A stretch of DNA of 64,000 bases from Nocardioides szechwanensis (lineage in GTDB: Bacteria; Actinomycetota; Actinomycetes; Propionibacteriales; Nocardioidaceae): NCBI RefSeq assembly GCF_900103935.1, contig NZ_FNIC01000003.1, forward strand, positions 310,001-374,000, in the 5' to 3' direction. This document shows, in pieces, positions 53,358-63,600 of this stretch. The notes beneath the pieces were generated by a model. The model was not told where the DNA came from. It made no database searches and was given only the letters and a program-made list of their open reading frames with translations. A program made the position numbers and the translations under genes. Positions within the stretch are counted from its first letter, which is position 1. Every line of letters begins with the position of its first letter.

Positions 53358-54848
53358 ATGCGACGCAGCCTCGGAACCGCTCTCACCGTCCTCGCGGCCT
53401 CCTGCGCCCTCGCGGCGACAGCCCTGGTGACACCTGCGCAGGCCGACCCCCAGCCCTCGGACCCGGCGTACACCGCCCGTGACGTGCAGAACATCGCCGA
53501 CGCCTACGGCCGGATCCACGGCCCCGGCGGGCAGCTGCGCAACCCGGCCTACCTTCCGGCGCTGGTGGAGCAGTCGACCGCCCGCAGCGTCGAGCAGCTG
53601 CTGACCCAGGTCGCCTCACCGACGCGACTGGCGCTGACCGCCGGCAACGTCGTGCCGGGCTGGAACGTCGGCAACCCGCTGCGCGCGGGCTGGTCCGGCA
53701 CCCGTGGGCTGAGCCGGGACGTCGCGTTCACCAACCAGTACGGCGCGCTGCTGCGCGGCACGGTCTACCGCCCCAGGCCCGGCGCGCGTGACCCCTACAC
53801 CGGTCGGGTGCTGACCGGGCCGTTCCCCGGTGTGGTCATCACCGAAGGGTCGGTCCAGGGCTCGGAGCGCATGTACGAGTGGCTGGCGCAGGACCTGGCC
53901 GAGCGCGGCTACGTCGTGCTGACCTACGACGTGCAGGGGCAGGGCCGCAGCGAGACCCTGCCGCACGAGACCGGCGACGTGCTCCCGTTCTGCGACCCGT
54001 TCGCGGAGCCCGCCGACGGTGAGCAGAGCGGGTGCCCCGGGGTGCCGTTCCAGCAGCTCTCCAACTTCGTGGTCGGCACGCGCAACGCGCTCGGCTTCTT
54101 CACCTCGACGCCCGAGCGTCCCTACGCCAACCCGGGCGCCGCGGCCGGCGAGGCCACGGCGTACAACCCCTACTGGCGGCTCTTCGACCGCTCCCCCGAC
54201 CGGCAGACCGCGACCCCCGGGCGCACCACCCGGATCGCGATCATCGGCCACTCGATGGGCGCCGCGGCGGTGTCGAAGGTCCAGGGCACCGACCGACGGG
54301 TCGCCGCGGTCGTGGCGCTCGACAAGCTGACCGGGCCGGGCGCCGACGGGCCGCTCGACGGCAGCGGCAACAAGCCCGTGGTGCCGGCGCTGGCGGTGCA
54401 GGCGGAGTACGGCTTCACCGTGTCGCCGTGGTTCACCAGCGGCGGCAGCTCGCTCAACCCGGAGCCCTCGCCCGACGGCCCGGACCCGATGCGCGAGCGC
54501 GCCACCGGCTTCGACGCCTGGGAGCGCGCCGGTGTCGACTCGATGCTGGTGGTGCCGCGCGCGTCGACCCACCTGGAGTTCACCGACATCCCGCTGGTGC
54601 TCCCGGCCAGCCGCTACGGCCAGGACCTCACCAGCGTCTACACCCAGCTCTGGCTCGACCGCTACCTCAAGCACCGCGACCACACGAGCGCCCTGCTCGG
54701 CAGGCAGTTCCGCTACCTCGAACCCGTCGGCAACGGCCGTTGGAGCCCGGTGACGCTCGAGCGCGACCCGCTGCTGAGCTTCTACTACTGCTCGGCGTAC
54801 GCCGTGGGCTCGCGCGCGGACGGCGACGTCACCGGCGTCGGCTGCTAG
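53358..54848 (+). CDS. Secreted alpha/beta hydrolase
   Basis: 496 aa. Signal peptide MRRSLGTALTVLAASCALAATALVTPAQA (about 29). Hydrolase core with Gly-X-Ser-X-Gly GHSMG (S~299, intact), TYDVQGQGRSET as the oxyanion/D-loop region and a later STHLEF His. Extra loops with CDPFAEPADGEQSGC suggest a disulfide-stabilised lid. Likely an extracellular esterase/lipase-like enzyme; substrate unknown. GGGAGGGG precedes ATG 53358. Confidence 0.88.
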   Translation: MRRSLGTALTVLAASCALAATALVTPAQADPQPSDPAYTARDVQNIADAYGRIHGPGGQLRNPAYLPALVEQSTARSVEQLLTQVASPTRLALTAGNVVPGWNVGNPLRAGWSGTRGLSRDVAFTNQYGALLRGTVYRPRPGARDPYTGRVLTGPFPGVVITEGSVQGSERMYEWLAQDLAERGYVVLTYDVQGQGRSETLPHETGDVLPFCDPFAEPADGEQSGCPGVPFQQLSNFVVGTRNALGFFTSTPERPYANPGAAAGEATAYNPYWRLFDRSPDRQTATPGRTTRIAIIGHSMGAAAVSKVQGTDRRVAAVVALDKLTGPGADGPLDGSGNKPVVPALAVQAEYGFTVSPWFTSGGSSLNPEPSPDGPDPMRERATGFDAWERAGVDSMLVVPRASTHLEFTDIPLVLPASRYGQDLTSVYTQLWLDRYLKHRDHTSALLGRQFRYLEPVGNGRWSPVTLERDPLLSFYYCSAYAVGSRADGDVTGVGC

Positions 54849-54857
54849 AACTCCCCG

Positions 54858-54960
54858 AATCGGCGTGACTGTCGTGCACAAGCGCCGACTCGGCGTTGTT
54901 TCAGCGCGCACAAGCGCCGACTCGGCGTTGTTTCAGCGCGCACAAGCGCCGACTCGGCGG
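54858..54960. repeat. 32-bp tandem repeats (about 3.4 units)
   Basis: A 32-bp unit starting GCACAAGCGCCGACTCGGCG begins at 54876, 54908 and 54940 (the last partial); a decayed unit precedes at 54858-54875. Units are identical where full. Each holds GCCGA-C-TCGGC, a small hairpin. It lies between two convergent genes and ends at the ACT-protein stop. Confidence 0.9.
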
Positions 54961-55572
54961 TCAGCCGACGCGCGCGATGGACTGCGCGAGCGAGGTGAGG
55001 TGCCCGAGGCGGGCGATCTCGGAGTCGAGGAACTCGGGTCCGCCGCGACGGCCGATGACGAGGCTCTCGTTGCCGTCGAGGCGGGCGGCGGCGAAGAGGG
55101 TGACCTCGTCGCCCACCGACTCCAGGCGGGTGGCCTCCTCGATCTCGATCCACTCGAGCTCGGCCGGCGCCGCTCCGGTGGCGTGCTGGATGCCCTTCAC
55201 GCGGTGCAGGCGGGCGCCCCAGTCGGAGCGGAAGACCTGCGGCAGCAGGTCGACGAGGCGGTTGACGGCCTCGCTGGGGTGGGCGGTGAGGTCCTCGACC
55301 GCCTCCAGGTCCAGGAACAGGTTGCCGCCGGCGGCGTAGCGGCTGATCCACAGCACCTCGACGCCGTCGAGCGCGTTGCACGCCGACACGATGGAGTCGG
55401 GCATCACCGACGGCAGCATCTCGAGGAGCACGTCGTCGACGGCGGTGCCGTCGTGGTGCTTCTCGACGATCTCGATCGCGTCGATGTCGCCCCCGGCCTC
55501 ACCCACCGCCGTCGCGAGTCGCCCCAGCGACCCGGGGACGTCCGGGAGCTTCACGCGCAGCAGGTAGGGCAC
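54961..55572 (-). CDS. ACT-domain protein
   Basis: 203 aa from GTG 55572. An N-terminal ACT domain (MPYLLRVKLPDVPGSLGRLATAVGEAGGDIDAIEIVEKH in part) of the kind that senses amino acids, then about 110 residues with an unrelated GAF-like feel (TRLESVGDEVTLFAAARLDGNES). Probably a regulatory protein with an amino acid ligand. TAGGGT at 55579-55584, 6 bases before GTG, would be the -10 and includes the recD stop. Confidence 0.8.
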   Translation of the reverse strand: MPYLLRVKLPDVPGSLGRLATAVGEAGGDIDAIEIVEKHHDGTAVDDVLLEMLPSVMPDSIVSACNALDGVEVLWISRYAAGGNLFLDLEAVEDLTAHPSEAVNRLVDLLPQVFRSDWGARLHRVKGIQHATGAAPAELEWIEIEEATRLESVGDEVTLFAAARLDGNESLVIGRRGGPEFLDSEIARLGHLTSLAQSIARVG

Positions 55573-55581
55573 GCCTCGACC

Positions 55582-57348
55582 CTAGCCCGGCGGTGTTGCG
55601 CCCCGGTTTCGCAAACGCTGCCTGAGACCGGTGGCCCGCTGGGCCTGCGTCTCGACCGCCGCGCGTACGGCGGCCTCGGAGCCGACCACCCGCACGTGGC
55701 GCTGGGCGCGGGTCACCGCGGTGTAGAACAGCTCGCGCGTGAGCAGCCGCGAGCCCGCCTCCGGGAGCAGCACGGTCACCCGATCGGCCTGGCTGCCTTG
55801 GCTCTTGTGGATGGTCATCGCGTGCATCGTCTCGATCGCGTCGAGCCGCCCCGGCGCGAAGCCCTTGAGCCCGCCGGCGCCCGCGATGTAGGCGCGCAGC
55901 CGCCCCTCCTCGAGCACCGCGACGCCGGTCTCGCCGTTGTAGACCTCCAGCGTGTGGTCGTTGGTGGTCACCAGGATCGGCCGGCCGGCGTACCAGTCGG
56001 TGTAGATGCTCTGGCCGAGCGCCTCCCCGAGCCAGCGCTCGATCTGCGTGTTCCAGCGTCGTACGCCGAAGGGTCCCTCGCGGTGCGCACACAGCAGGCG
56101 GTGCCGGTCGAGCGCCGCCACGGCGGCCTCGGCATCGCCGGCGACGGCCGCGGCGCGGATGTCGAGTGCGGCGGCCACGGCGTCGTCGCGCAGCGCCGAC
56201 TCGGCGTCGTCGGTCTCGACGAAGTCGACGTGCTCGGAGTGGGCACGCAGCGCGGTGAGCACGCCGTCGGCGTCACCGGCGCGCAGCGCCTCGGCGAGCG
56301 TCTGGATGTCGGCGACCGAGCGGTGGTTGACCAGCAGGCTCGCGACCGGTGAGGCGGGGTCGCCGTCGTAGCCGGCGACCAGGTCGGACAACACCGCGCC
56401 GGCGCCCACCGAGGTGAGCTGGCGCGGGTCGCCGAGCAGGACCAGCCGGCTGCGCAGCCGCACCGCGTCGAGCAGCCGCGCCATCATCGTGAGCTCGACC
56501 ATCGAGGACTCGTCGACCACGACCACGTCGTACTTGAGCCGGTTGGTGCGGTCGTGGCGGAAGCGGGTGCGGTTGTCGGGACGCCAGCCGAGCAGCCGGT
56601 GCAGCGTCATCGCGTCGGTGCGGGCGACCCACTCGCGGTCGTCCGGGTCGAGACCGGCGACGGCCTCGGCGACGGCGTCCTGGAGCCGGGCCGCGGCCTT
56701 GCCGGTCGGCGCGGCCAGCGCGATCGAGATCCGCTCGTCGTTGGCGCGGGCCTGGTCGGCGAGGAGCGCGAGGATCCGGGCGACCGTCGAGGTCTTGCCC
56801 GTGCCGGGCCCGCCGGTGAGCACCGTCGTCCACTGCCGGACCGCGCGCACGGCGGCGTCGCGCTGCTCGTCGCTGAAGTGCGGGTCGCGCAGCCGCTCGA
56901 GCGCCGCGGCCAGCGAGGCCTCATCGACCGCAGGGGCATCCTGCTGGGCGCGCGCGACCAGGTCGTCGCACACCTGGCTCTCGAGGCGGTGGTAGCGATC
57001 GAGGTAGAGCAGGCCGTGGTCGAGGCGGACGACCCCGGCGGTCGTCAGCGGGCTGGCCGCCACGGCCTGCGCCCAGGCCGCCGGCTCCGGCCACGGGAGG
57101 GCGGGGTCGAGCGCGGGCACGGTCGCCAGGTCGAGGCACACCGAGCCCCGGCGTACGGCGCGCACGGTGAGCGCGACCGCGAGCAGCACGCTCTCGTCGG
57201 GCTCGCCGCCGAGGGAGCCGAGGCGGGCGGCCACGTGGACGTCGGACGCCTCGACCACGCCGGCGACGTTGAAAGCGCCGAGGAGTCCGGCGGCGCCGGT
57301 GACAAGCCGTCGGTCGCGCTCGCTCGTGGGCTCGAAGAGCTCGGTCAT
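55582..57348 (-). CDS. recD: RecBCD helicase-nuclease, RecD subunit
   Basis: 588 aa SF1 5'-3' helicase. Walker A GGPGTGKT at 179-186, Walker B VVVVDESSMV, and motifs TIHKSQGSQ and VTRAQRHVRVVG near the C-terminus. Works with RecB and RecC at double-strand ends. ATG overlaps the recB stop (ATGA). Upstream reading would run through recB and is not used. Confidence 0.95.
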   Translation of the reverse strand: MTELFEPTSERDRRLVTGAAGLLGAFNVAGVVEASDVHVAARLGSLGGEPDESVLLAVALTVRAVRRGSVCLDLATVPALDPALPWPEPAAWAQAVAASPLTTAGVVRLDHGLLYLDRYHRLESQVCDDLVARAQQDAPAVDEASLAAALERLRDPHFSDEQRDAAVRAVRQWTTVLTGGPGTGKTSTVARILALLADQARANDERISIALAAPTGKAAARLQDAVAEAVAGLDPDDREWVARTDAMTLHRLLGWRPDNRTRFRHDRTNRLKYDVVVVDESSMVELTMMARLLDAVRLRSRLVLLGDPRQLTSVGAGAVLSDLVAGYDGDPASPVASLLVNHRSVADIQTLAEALRAGDADGVLTALRAHSEHVDFVETDDAESALRDDAVAAALDIRAAAVAGDAEAAVAALDRHRLLCAHREGPFGVRRWNTQIERWLGEALGQSIYTDWYAGRPILVTTNDHTLEVYNGETGVAVLEEGRLRAYIAGAGGLKGFAPGRLDAIETMHAMTIHKSQGSQADRVTVLLPEAGSRLLTRELFYTAVTRAQRHVRVVGSEAAVRAAVETQAQRATGLRQRLRNRGATPPG

Positions 57349-60300
57349 GTGCGGCCCCTCCCGTTCGGCAGAGCCCCGTCGAGCAGGTCGGAGAGCGCCT
57401 CGACCAGGGCGACCGGCGGGCGCCATGCGAAGACCCCGCAGGGCTCGCCGTCGACGAGCGGGGTCTCGGGGCCGCACATGCCGCGGAGGTAGAGGTAGAG
57501 CACGCCACCGAGGTGCTGCTCCGGGTCGTAGCCGGGCTGACGCCAGCGCAGGAAGCGGTGGAGCACGGCGGCGTAGAGCAGCGCCTGGAGCGGGTAGTCG
57601 GAGTGCGCCATCGCGCCGTCGAGCGCCTCGGGCCGGTAGGCGTGGGCGGTCAGCGGCTCGTCGCGCGGGCCGAGCCAGTTGGTCTTGTAGTCGACGATCA
57701 GGAACCGCGGGCCGGGCAGCCGCAGCACCACGTCGACCGAGCCCGTGAGGTAGCCGAGCAGCGCCTGGTCGCCGAGCGCCGGGCTCTCCAGCGCGTCGGC
57801 GTAGCCGCGCACCGGGTCGCCCTCGGGCAGGTGACGGCGCAGCAGGGGCGCGAGGTCGCCGAGCCGCACCCGCGTGTCGCCGGCCCGCGGGTGGGCGAGG
57901 TCGCCGCCGGCGAGGGGCAGCTCGAAGTCGAGCTCGCGCAGCCGGTCGCGCAGCGGGATCTGCCGCAGCGTCGCTCCCCCCGCGAACGAGCCGAGCGACG
58001 AGTCGCACACAGCCACCAGCGCGTCGGCCAGCTCATCGCGGTCGAGCTCGACCGGCCACCAGACCAGCTGCTCGTCGAGGTGGCCGAGGATCTCCGCGCG
58101 CAGGTCGGCGGCGTCGGGGTCGGTGTGCTCGAGCACGGCGTGCACGAGCGAGCCGAACGTCGCCCCGACCGGCAGGTCGGCCATCCGCGACGGCACCGAC
58201 GCCTCCTCGGGCACGGCGGTGACCACCGGGTCGGCGCCCATCGCCTCGTCGTCCTTGGCCTCCACCTCGGGCTCGCTCGCGACGCCGCCGCTCGGGGCGG
58301 CGGTGACCTCGACCGCGGAGAGTGAGGAGTAGGAGGTGCGGCGCCAGGTGACGTCGACCCCGCGGGTGAAGTCGCGCACCGCCAGCGGTGGCGTCTCCTC
58401 GCGCGGCGGCTCGGCACCGGGCTCGATGTGCTCGGCGGGCTCGGGCGTCGGGCCACCGGCCGCCTGCCAGCGGGCGAAGAACTCCGCCGCCTCGTCGTCG
58501 GTGCGGTTGGCGAACTCGTCGGGCACCGTCGCGAGCCCGGGGCGCCGGCCCTGGATCATCCGCTGCAGCGGCGAGGCCGGGGTGTTGCGCGTCGGCGCCC
58601 ACCAGCACACCACCTGCGACTGCGCGCGGGTGATCGCGACGTAGAGCAGCCGCAGCCACTCGCCGGCCTCCTCGTCTCGCCAGCGGTGTACGGCGTCGTT
58701 CCAGGTGGAGCCGGTCGGCCCGCCGACGTCGACGCAGCGTTGGTGCTCGGCGTCGTGGAAGAGCGGGGTCGACGGCTTGGGCAGGTTGCGGTCGGCGAGG
58801 GCGGGCAGGTAGATAACGGGGTATTCGAGGCCCTTGCTGGCGTGGATCGTCACCAGCTGCACCGCGGCCGCGTCGGAGTCGAGCCGGCGGGTGCGCTCGG
58901 TGCCGCGACCGCCGCGGCCCTCGGCCACCTGGAGTCGCAGCCACGCGAGCAGGGCGACCAGCCCGAGGCGCTCGGTGAGCGCCACCTCGTGGAGCGCCTC
59001 GCCGATGTGGCGCAGGTCGGTGAGCAGGCGCTCGCCGCCGACCTGGGAGAGCACCCGGGTGGGCAGCCCTGCGGTCGTGGCGGCCTCGAGGACCGCGGCC
59101 ACACCGCGGCGGGCCAGCACGTCGGCGTAGGAGCGCAGCAGGTCGGCGACGTCGTCGGTCAGCCGGTCGCCGCCCTCGTCGAGCTCGCGCGCGGTGTGGC
59201 CGACGAAGCAGGTCAGCGCGGCGGTGCGCACTCGCGCGCTGCGGTGGGGCATCTCCATGCCCTCGAGCAGCTCGAGCCACTCGACCGCCGCCGCGGTGGC
59301 GAACACGCTGCCGCCGCCGGCGATCACGGCCGGGACACCGACCTCTTGCAGGGCACGGCGGCAGGCGTCGAGGTCGAAGTGGCGGTAGCTGATCACCGCC
59401 ACGTCGCGCGGCTCGATCGGCCGGCCGTCGAACGTCGCGCCCGAAGCGAGCAGGGCCCGGATGTCGAGCGCCAGGTCGCGGGCGACGTGGGGCCGCACCT
59501 GCGCGACCGTGAGCGGGTTGCTGCCGCGCTTCTCGAACTGCTCACGTCGTACGACGCGCAGCCGGAACGGCGCGTCGTGGGGCGCGCCGGCCAGCCGGGT
59601 GCCCTCGTGGCGCGCGGTCACGTCGTGGACGAGGATCCGCGGGTCGCCGAGCTCGGCGCCGGCGAGCACGGTCTGGAACGACCCGAGCAGCGCCTGGTCG
59701 CTGCGCCAGTTGACCGGCAGCGTCTTGCGGGTGGTGGCGGTCGCCGCCGCGTCGAGGTAGGTCGTGACGTCGCCGCCGCGGAACGCGTAGATCGCCTGCT
59801 TGGGGTCGCCGATCAGCACCATCGTGGCGTGGCCGGTGAACGCCCGGTCGAGGACCTTCCACTGCACCGGGTCGGTGTCCTGGAACTCGTCGACGAGCAC
59901 GATCTGCCAGCGCTGGCGCATCCGCGCGCGGGCCGGGGCGTCGGGCGACTCGAGGGCGTCGGCGAGCTGGCTGAGCAGGTCGTCGTAGGAGAGCACCCCG
60001 AGCCGGCGCTTGCGCTGCTCCATCTCGTCGCGCACCGCCCGCGCGAAACGCACCCGCCGGCCCGCCGGCGTCACCGGGTCGTCGTCGGGCGGGTGGAGCT
60101 CGGCCTGCGGGTCACCGACCGCCGTACGGGCGATGGCGAGGGCCTCGTCGCGGGAGAAGACCGGGTCGTCGCCGGCGTAGGCGAACGCGCGGAGGTAGAG
60201 GTCGTCGACCACCTCGCCCAGGAGCTCGTCGAGGTCCTCGACCAGCCGGGCCTGGGAGTCGGTGTCGCCGGCGACGCCGAGCGAGTCGAGCACCAGGCTG

Positions 60301-60686
60301 CAGAACTGGTGGGTGGTCGCGATCGTCGCGGCGTCGAACGTCGCCAGGGCGGTGGTGACCCGGCGGCGGCGGAGCACCCGCTCAGCGTCGTCGCAGTCGA
60401 GCAGCAGGTCGACCAGGTCGGAGGGCTCGACCGGCAGCAGCGGCTCGGCGGCCAGCGCGCGCTCGGCCTCGACCAGCTGGGCACGCACCCGCTCGCGCAG
60501 CTCCTGGCTGGCCGCGCGCCCGAACGTCACCACCAGCATCTGGTCGAGGCAGGCGACCCCCTCGGCGACGTACCTGGTCACGAGCGCCCCGATGGTCCAG
60601 GTCTTGCCGGTGCCGGCGCTCGCCTCGAGCAGGGTGGTGCCGGTCGGCAGCGGGTCGCGGATGTCGAACGCGTCGTCGAGGCTCAC
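57345..60686 (-). CDS. recB: RecBCD helicase-nuclease, RecB subunit
   Basis: 1113 aa from GTG 60686. UvrD-like helicase: Walker A ASAGTGKT (about 22-29), VLVDEFQDTDPVQW, and motifs in the SF1 order, then a C-terminal nuclease with His in FGSLVHAVLEHT and catalytic Asp/Lys in FLIVDYKTNWLG, so both activities look intact. The start overlaps recC by GTGA. RecBCD processes double-strand breaks and degrades linear DNA up to chi. Confidence 0.96.
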   Translation of the reverse strand: MSLDDAFDIRDPLPTGTTLLEASAGTGKTWTIGALVTRYVAEGVACLDQMLVVTFGRAASQELRERVRAQLVEAERALAAEPLLPVEPSDLVDLLLDCDDAERVLRRRRVTTALATFDAATIATTHQFCSLVLDSLGVAGDTDSQARLVEDLDELLGEVVDDLYLRAFAYAGDDPVFSRDEALAIARTAVGDPQAELHPPDDDPVTPAGRRVRFARAVRDEMEQRKRRLGVLSYDDLLSQLADALESPDAPARARMRQRWQIVLVDEFQDTDPVQWKVLDRAFTGHATMVLIGDPKQAIYAFRGGDVTTYLDAAATATTRKTLPVNWRSDQALLGSFQTVLAGAELGDPRILVHDVTARHEGTRLAGAPHDAPFRLRVVRREQFEKRGSNPLTVAQVRPHVARDLALDIRALLASGATFDGRPIEPRDVAVISYRHFDLDACRRALQEVGVPAVIAGGGSVFATAAAVEWLELLEGMEMPHRSARVRTAALTCFVGHTARELDEGGDRLTDDVADLLRSYADVLARRGVAAVLEAATTAGLPTRVLSQVGGERLLTDLRHIGEALHEVALTERLGLVALLAWLRLQVAEGRGGRGTERTRRLDSDAAAVQLVTIHASKGLEYPVIYLPALADRNLPKPSTPLFHDAEHQRCVDVGGPTGSTWNDAVHRWRDEEAGEWLRLLYVAITRAQSQVVCWWAPTRNTPASPLQRMIQGRRPGLATVPDEFANRTDDEAAEFFARWQAAGGPTPEPAEHIEPGAEPPREETPPLAVRDFTRGVDVTWRRTSYSSLSAVEVTAAPSGGVASEPEVEAKDDEAMGADPVVTAVPEEASVPSRMADLPVGATFGSLVHAVLEHTDPDAADLRAEILGHLDEQLVWWPVELDRDELADALVAVCDSSLGSFAGGATLRQIPLRDRLRELDFELPLAGGDLAHPRAGDTRVRLGDLAPLLRRHLPEGDPVRGYADALESPALGDQALLGYLTGSVDVVLRLPGPRFLIVDYKTNWLGPRDEPLTAHAYRPEALDGAMAHSDYPLQALLYAAVLHRFLRWRQPGYDPEQHLGGVLYLYLRGMCGPETPLVDGEPCGVFAWRPPVALVEALSDLLDGALPNGRGRT

Positions 60687-63600
60687 AGCGGCCCCACCCG
60701 TTCGTGCTTCAGCACCGGCTCCCAGATCGCCCAGGCGTGGGTCGCCAGGCCGGCATCGAGCAGCAGGGAGAGCGGCGCGCGCTCGCCGTAGACCTGGATG
60801 TGGGAGGGGTCGTCGTCCTCGCCGGTGATGCCCCAGCTGTTGTTGGGGTCGGTGACCCACTCGCGCGCGGCGGCGGCCGCCGGCGGCCGGTCGTTGCCGC
60901 GCAGCTCGAGCTGGTGCGCCTCCGCCCAGGCGTGCGCGGTCTGGATGGAGGCGGGCAGGGGGCCGCGCAGGCCGAGGTCGCGCAGCTCGACCAGCCGGCG
61001 CAGCCAGTCGACGGCCCGGTGGTCGAGAGGGCCGGCCAGCGCGCGCTTGGGTCCGGCCTTGTCGCGGCCGACGGCGTGGGACGTCCAATGCTCGTCGGGA
61101 TGACCGGCGCTCAGCGCGAGCAGGTCGATCCAGGTCATCAGCCGCTGCTTGGCCTTGAGCCGGGAGTAGCCGAGGGAGACCAGCTTGTTGCCGTGGACGC
61201 CGGGGACGGTGCCCGTGAGCCGGCGACCGTCGCCCAGGTCGATGTCGACGTCGACCGACCGCGCCTCCCCCGCGCGCAGGTCGGTGGTGCGGGCGAGCAG
61301 CTTCTGGGACTCCTCGACCACCTTCGTGAGGGCACGGGTGCCGAGGCCACCGGGCGGGAGGGTGCCGCGCAGCTGCTCGGCGAGCATCACCGAGGTCGGG
61401 TCGGCGCCGGCCATCACCTCGCGCAGCAGCCGGTCACCGACGCCCCACAGCTCGAGCGCGTCGAGGTCGATCGGGATCGCGTCGCCGACCTCGTCGGCGT
61501 CGAGCGGCGCCGAGACGACCAGGCGTTGGCGCAGGAACGTGCGCACCGGGTGGGTGAAGAACGCCTTGAGGTCGAGCAGCGTGACGTCGGGGGCACCGCG
61601 GTCGGGCAGGTTGCCCTCCAGGAACGGCGGCACCGGGTGCCGCTCGCCCACGGCGGCCCGGGCACCGGACAGCGCTGCCCGGTCGAAGCTGAAGGGTCGC
61701 TCCCCCGCCAGCCGGCCGGCCGCGAAGTTGCGGACGTCGTGGGGCTGGAGCGGGTGGTGCAGGCAGACCGCCTCGAGTACGGGCGCCGACGACGTGCGGT
61801 CGGCTGCGTCGAGGATCTCGCCGAGGGGTACGGCGGGTGGCCGGCCGGCGCCGGAGTGCTCGTTGGCGCCGGTGTAGGTGATGACCAGCGTCTCGCCCGC
61901 GGCGAGCACGGCGTCGAGCAGCAGCTGGCGGTCCTCGCTGCGCGGGTCGCGCTCGCCGGTCAGGGGCCGCCGGGCCAGGGCGTCGTCGCCGTCGAGCGCA
62001 CCGACCCGGGGGAAGTCGCCGTCGTCGAGGCCGACCAGACAGACCACGCGGTGGGGCACCGACCGCATCGGGACCATGGTGCAGACGGTGAGCGTGCCGG
62101 TGCGGAAGTTGGCGCGGGTCGGCCGGCCGCCGAGCCGGGCGTGCAGCATCGCGCGTACGTCGGCGAGCCGGAGCTCGACGCCGCTGCCGCTCGCGCCGCT
62201 GGTGGCATCGGCTGCGCGCGCCAGCTCGCGCTCGAACTGCGGCAGCTGCCAGGCGTCGTCGGCCGACACCTCGGCCAGGCCGCGTACGCCGTCGCGCAAC
62301 GCGCCCATCCAGTCGGCCACGGTGACGGCGTCATCCATCGCGTGCAGGCAGGTGTCGAGCCGGTGCACCAGCTCGGCGAGCCGGCCGGCGAGGTCGATGT
62401 CGTCGCTGCCCACGTCGTCGAGGGGCAGCCCGCGACCGAGGTGGTGGTGGTCGTCGCCGCTCATGGCGACCCCGAGCAGGATCCGGTCGAGGCCGGCCCG
62501 CCAGGTGTTGTGCTCGAACTGCTGCATGTCGAACGACGCCCGTTGCGCGGCGTCGAGACCCCACCGGATGCCGGCCTCCGCGACCCAGCCGGCGACCCGC
62601 GAGAGGTGGTCGTCGGTCAGCCCGAACCGCAGCCGGACCGGCTCGGTGCCGGCCAGGTCGAGCACCTCGCTCGCCGTCACCCGCCCACCGGCCAGCTCGA
62701 CCAGGCTCGCGGCGACCCCCAGCAGAGGGTTGGTGCTGCTGAGCGCGCGGTCGGCGAGCCGGACCCGCAGTCGGTGGGCCGGGTGGCCGTCCTCGTCGCT
62801 GCTCTCCACCACGTCGGCCAGGCCGAACCCGGCCGAGATCAGTGGCGCGTAGGTCTCGATGTCAGGACACATCACGACGATGTCGCGGGGCTCGAGCGTC
62901 GGGTCGTCCTGGAGCAGCCCGACCAGCACCTCGCGGAGCACGTCGATCTGGCGGGCGGGGCCGTGGCAGGCGTGGATCTGGAGGCTGCGGTCGTCGACCC
63001 GGTGCACCCGCAGGGCTCGCGTGGCCGGGTCGGGAGCACGGTTGGCGCGCAGGTCGGCCTGGAGCCAGCCGAGCATGGTGTCGCTCTCCGGGATGGCGCT
63101 GGTGGGGACCGACGGGCCGTCCAACCCGTCGAGGACCCGGCGCAGCTCGCGGGTGTCGCGCCCCAGCGACGCGAGCAGCGGGTGGTCGACCAGGTCGGCG
63201 GAGGTGTCGTCGGCGCGCGCGACGACCCCGCCCGCCCCGGTCAGCGCGTCCCACAGCGCCGGCGAGGGCTGCGGCAGCCAGAGGTGGACGTCGCGGTGCT
63301 CGCCGAGCGCGCGCAGCAGCGCCACCTCGGTGACCGGCAGCCGGGTGTGGCCGAACAGCGACAGCCGCGGCGGCAGGTCGAGCCCGTCGCCGCCGGCGGC
63401 CAGGAGCCCGAGCGTCCGCTCGTGTCGTACGTCGGGCGGCTCGGCGTCGACCCGCTCGAGCAGCCGTCGCCACAGCTGGGGCTGCCACGCGAGGTCGGGG
63501 TCGAGCTCACGGCCGACGCCGTCGGTGTCACGCCCCTCGCGCCAGTCGGTGACGAGCTGCGGCCTCTGGACGGCGTAGGACGCGAAGAGGCCGGCGAGGC

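Noticed and set aside
54858-54960. CRISPR-like repeats
   Set aside because: The 32-bp units are directly adjacent with no spacers and there are no cas genes in the window.
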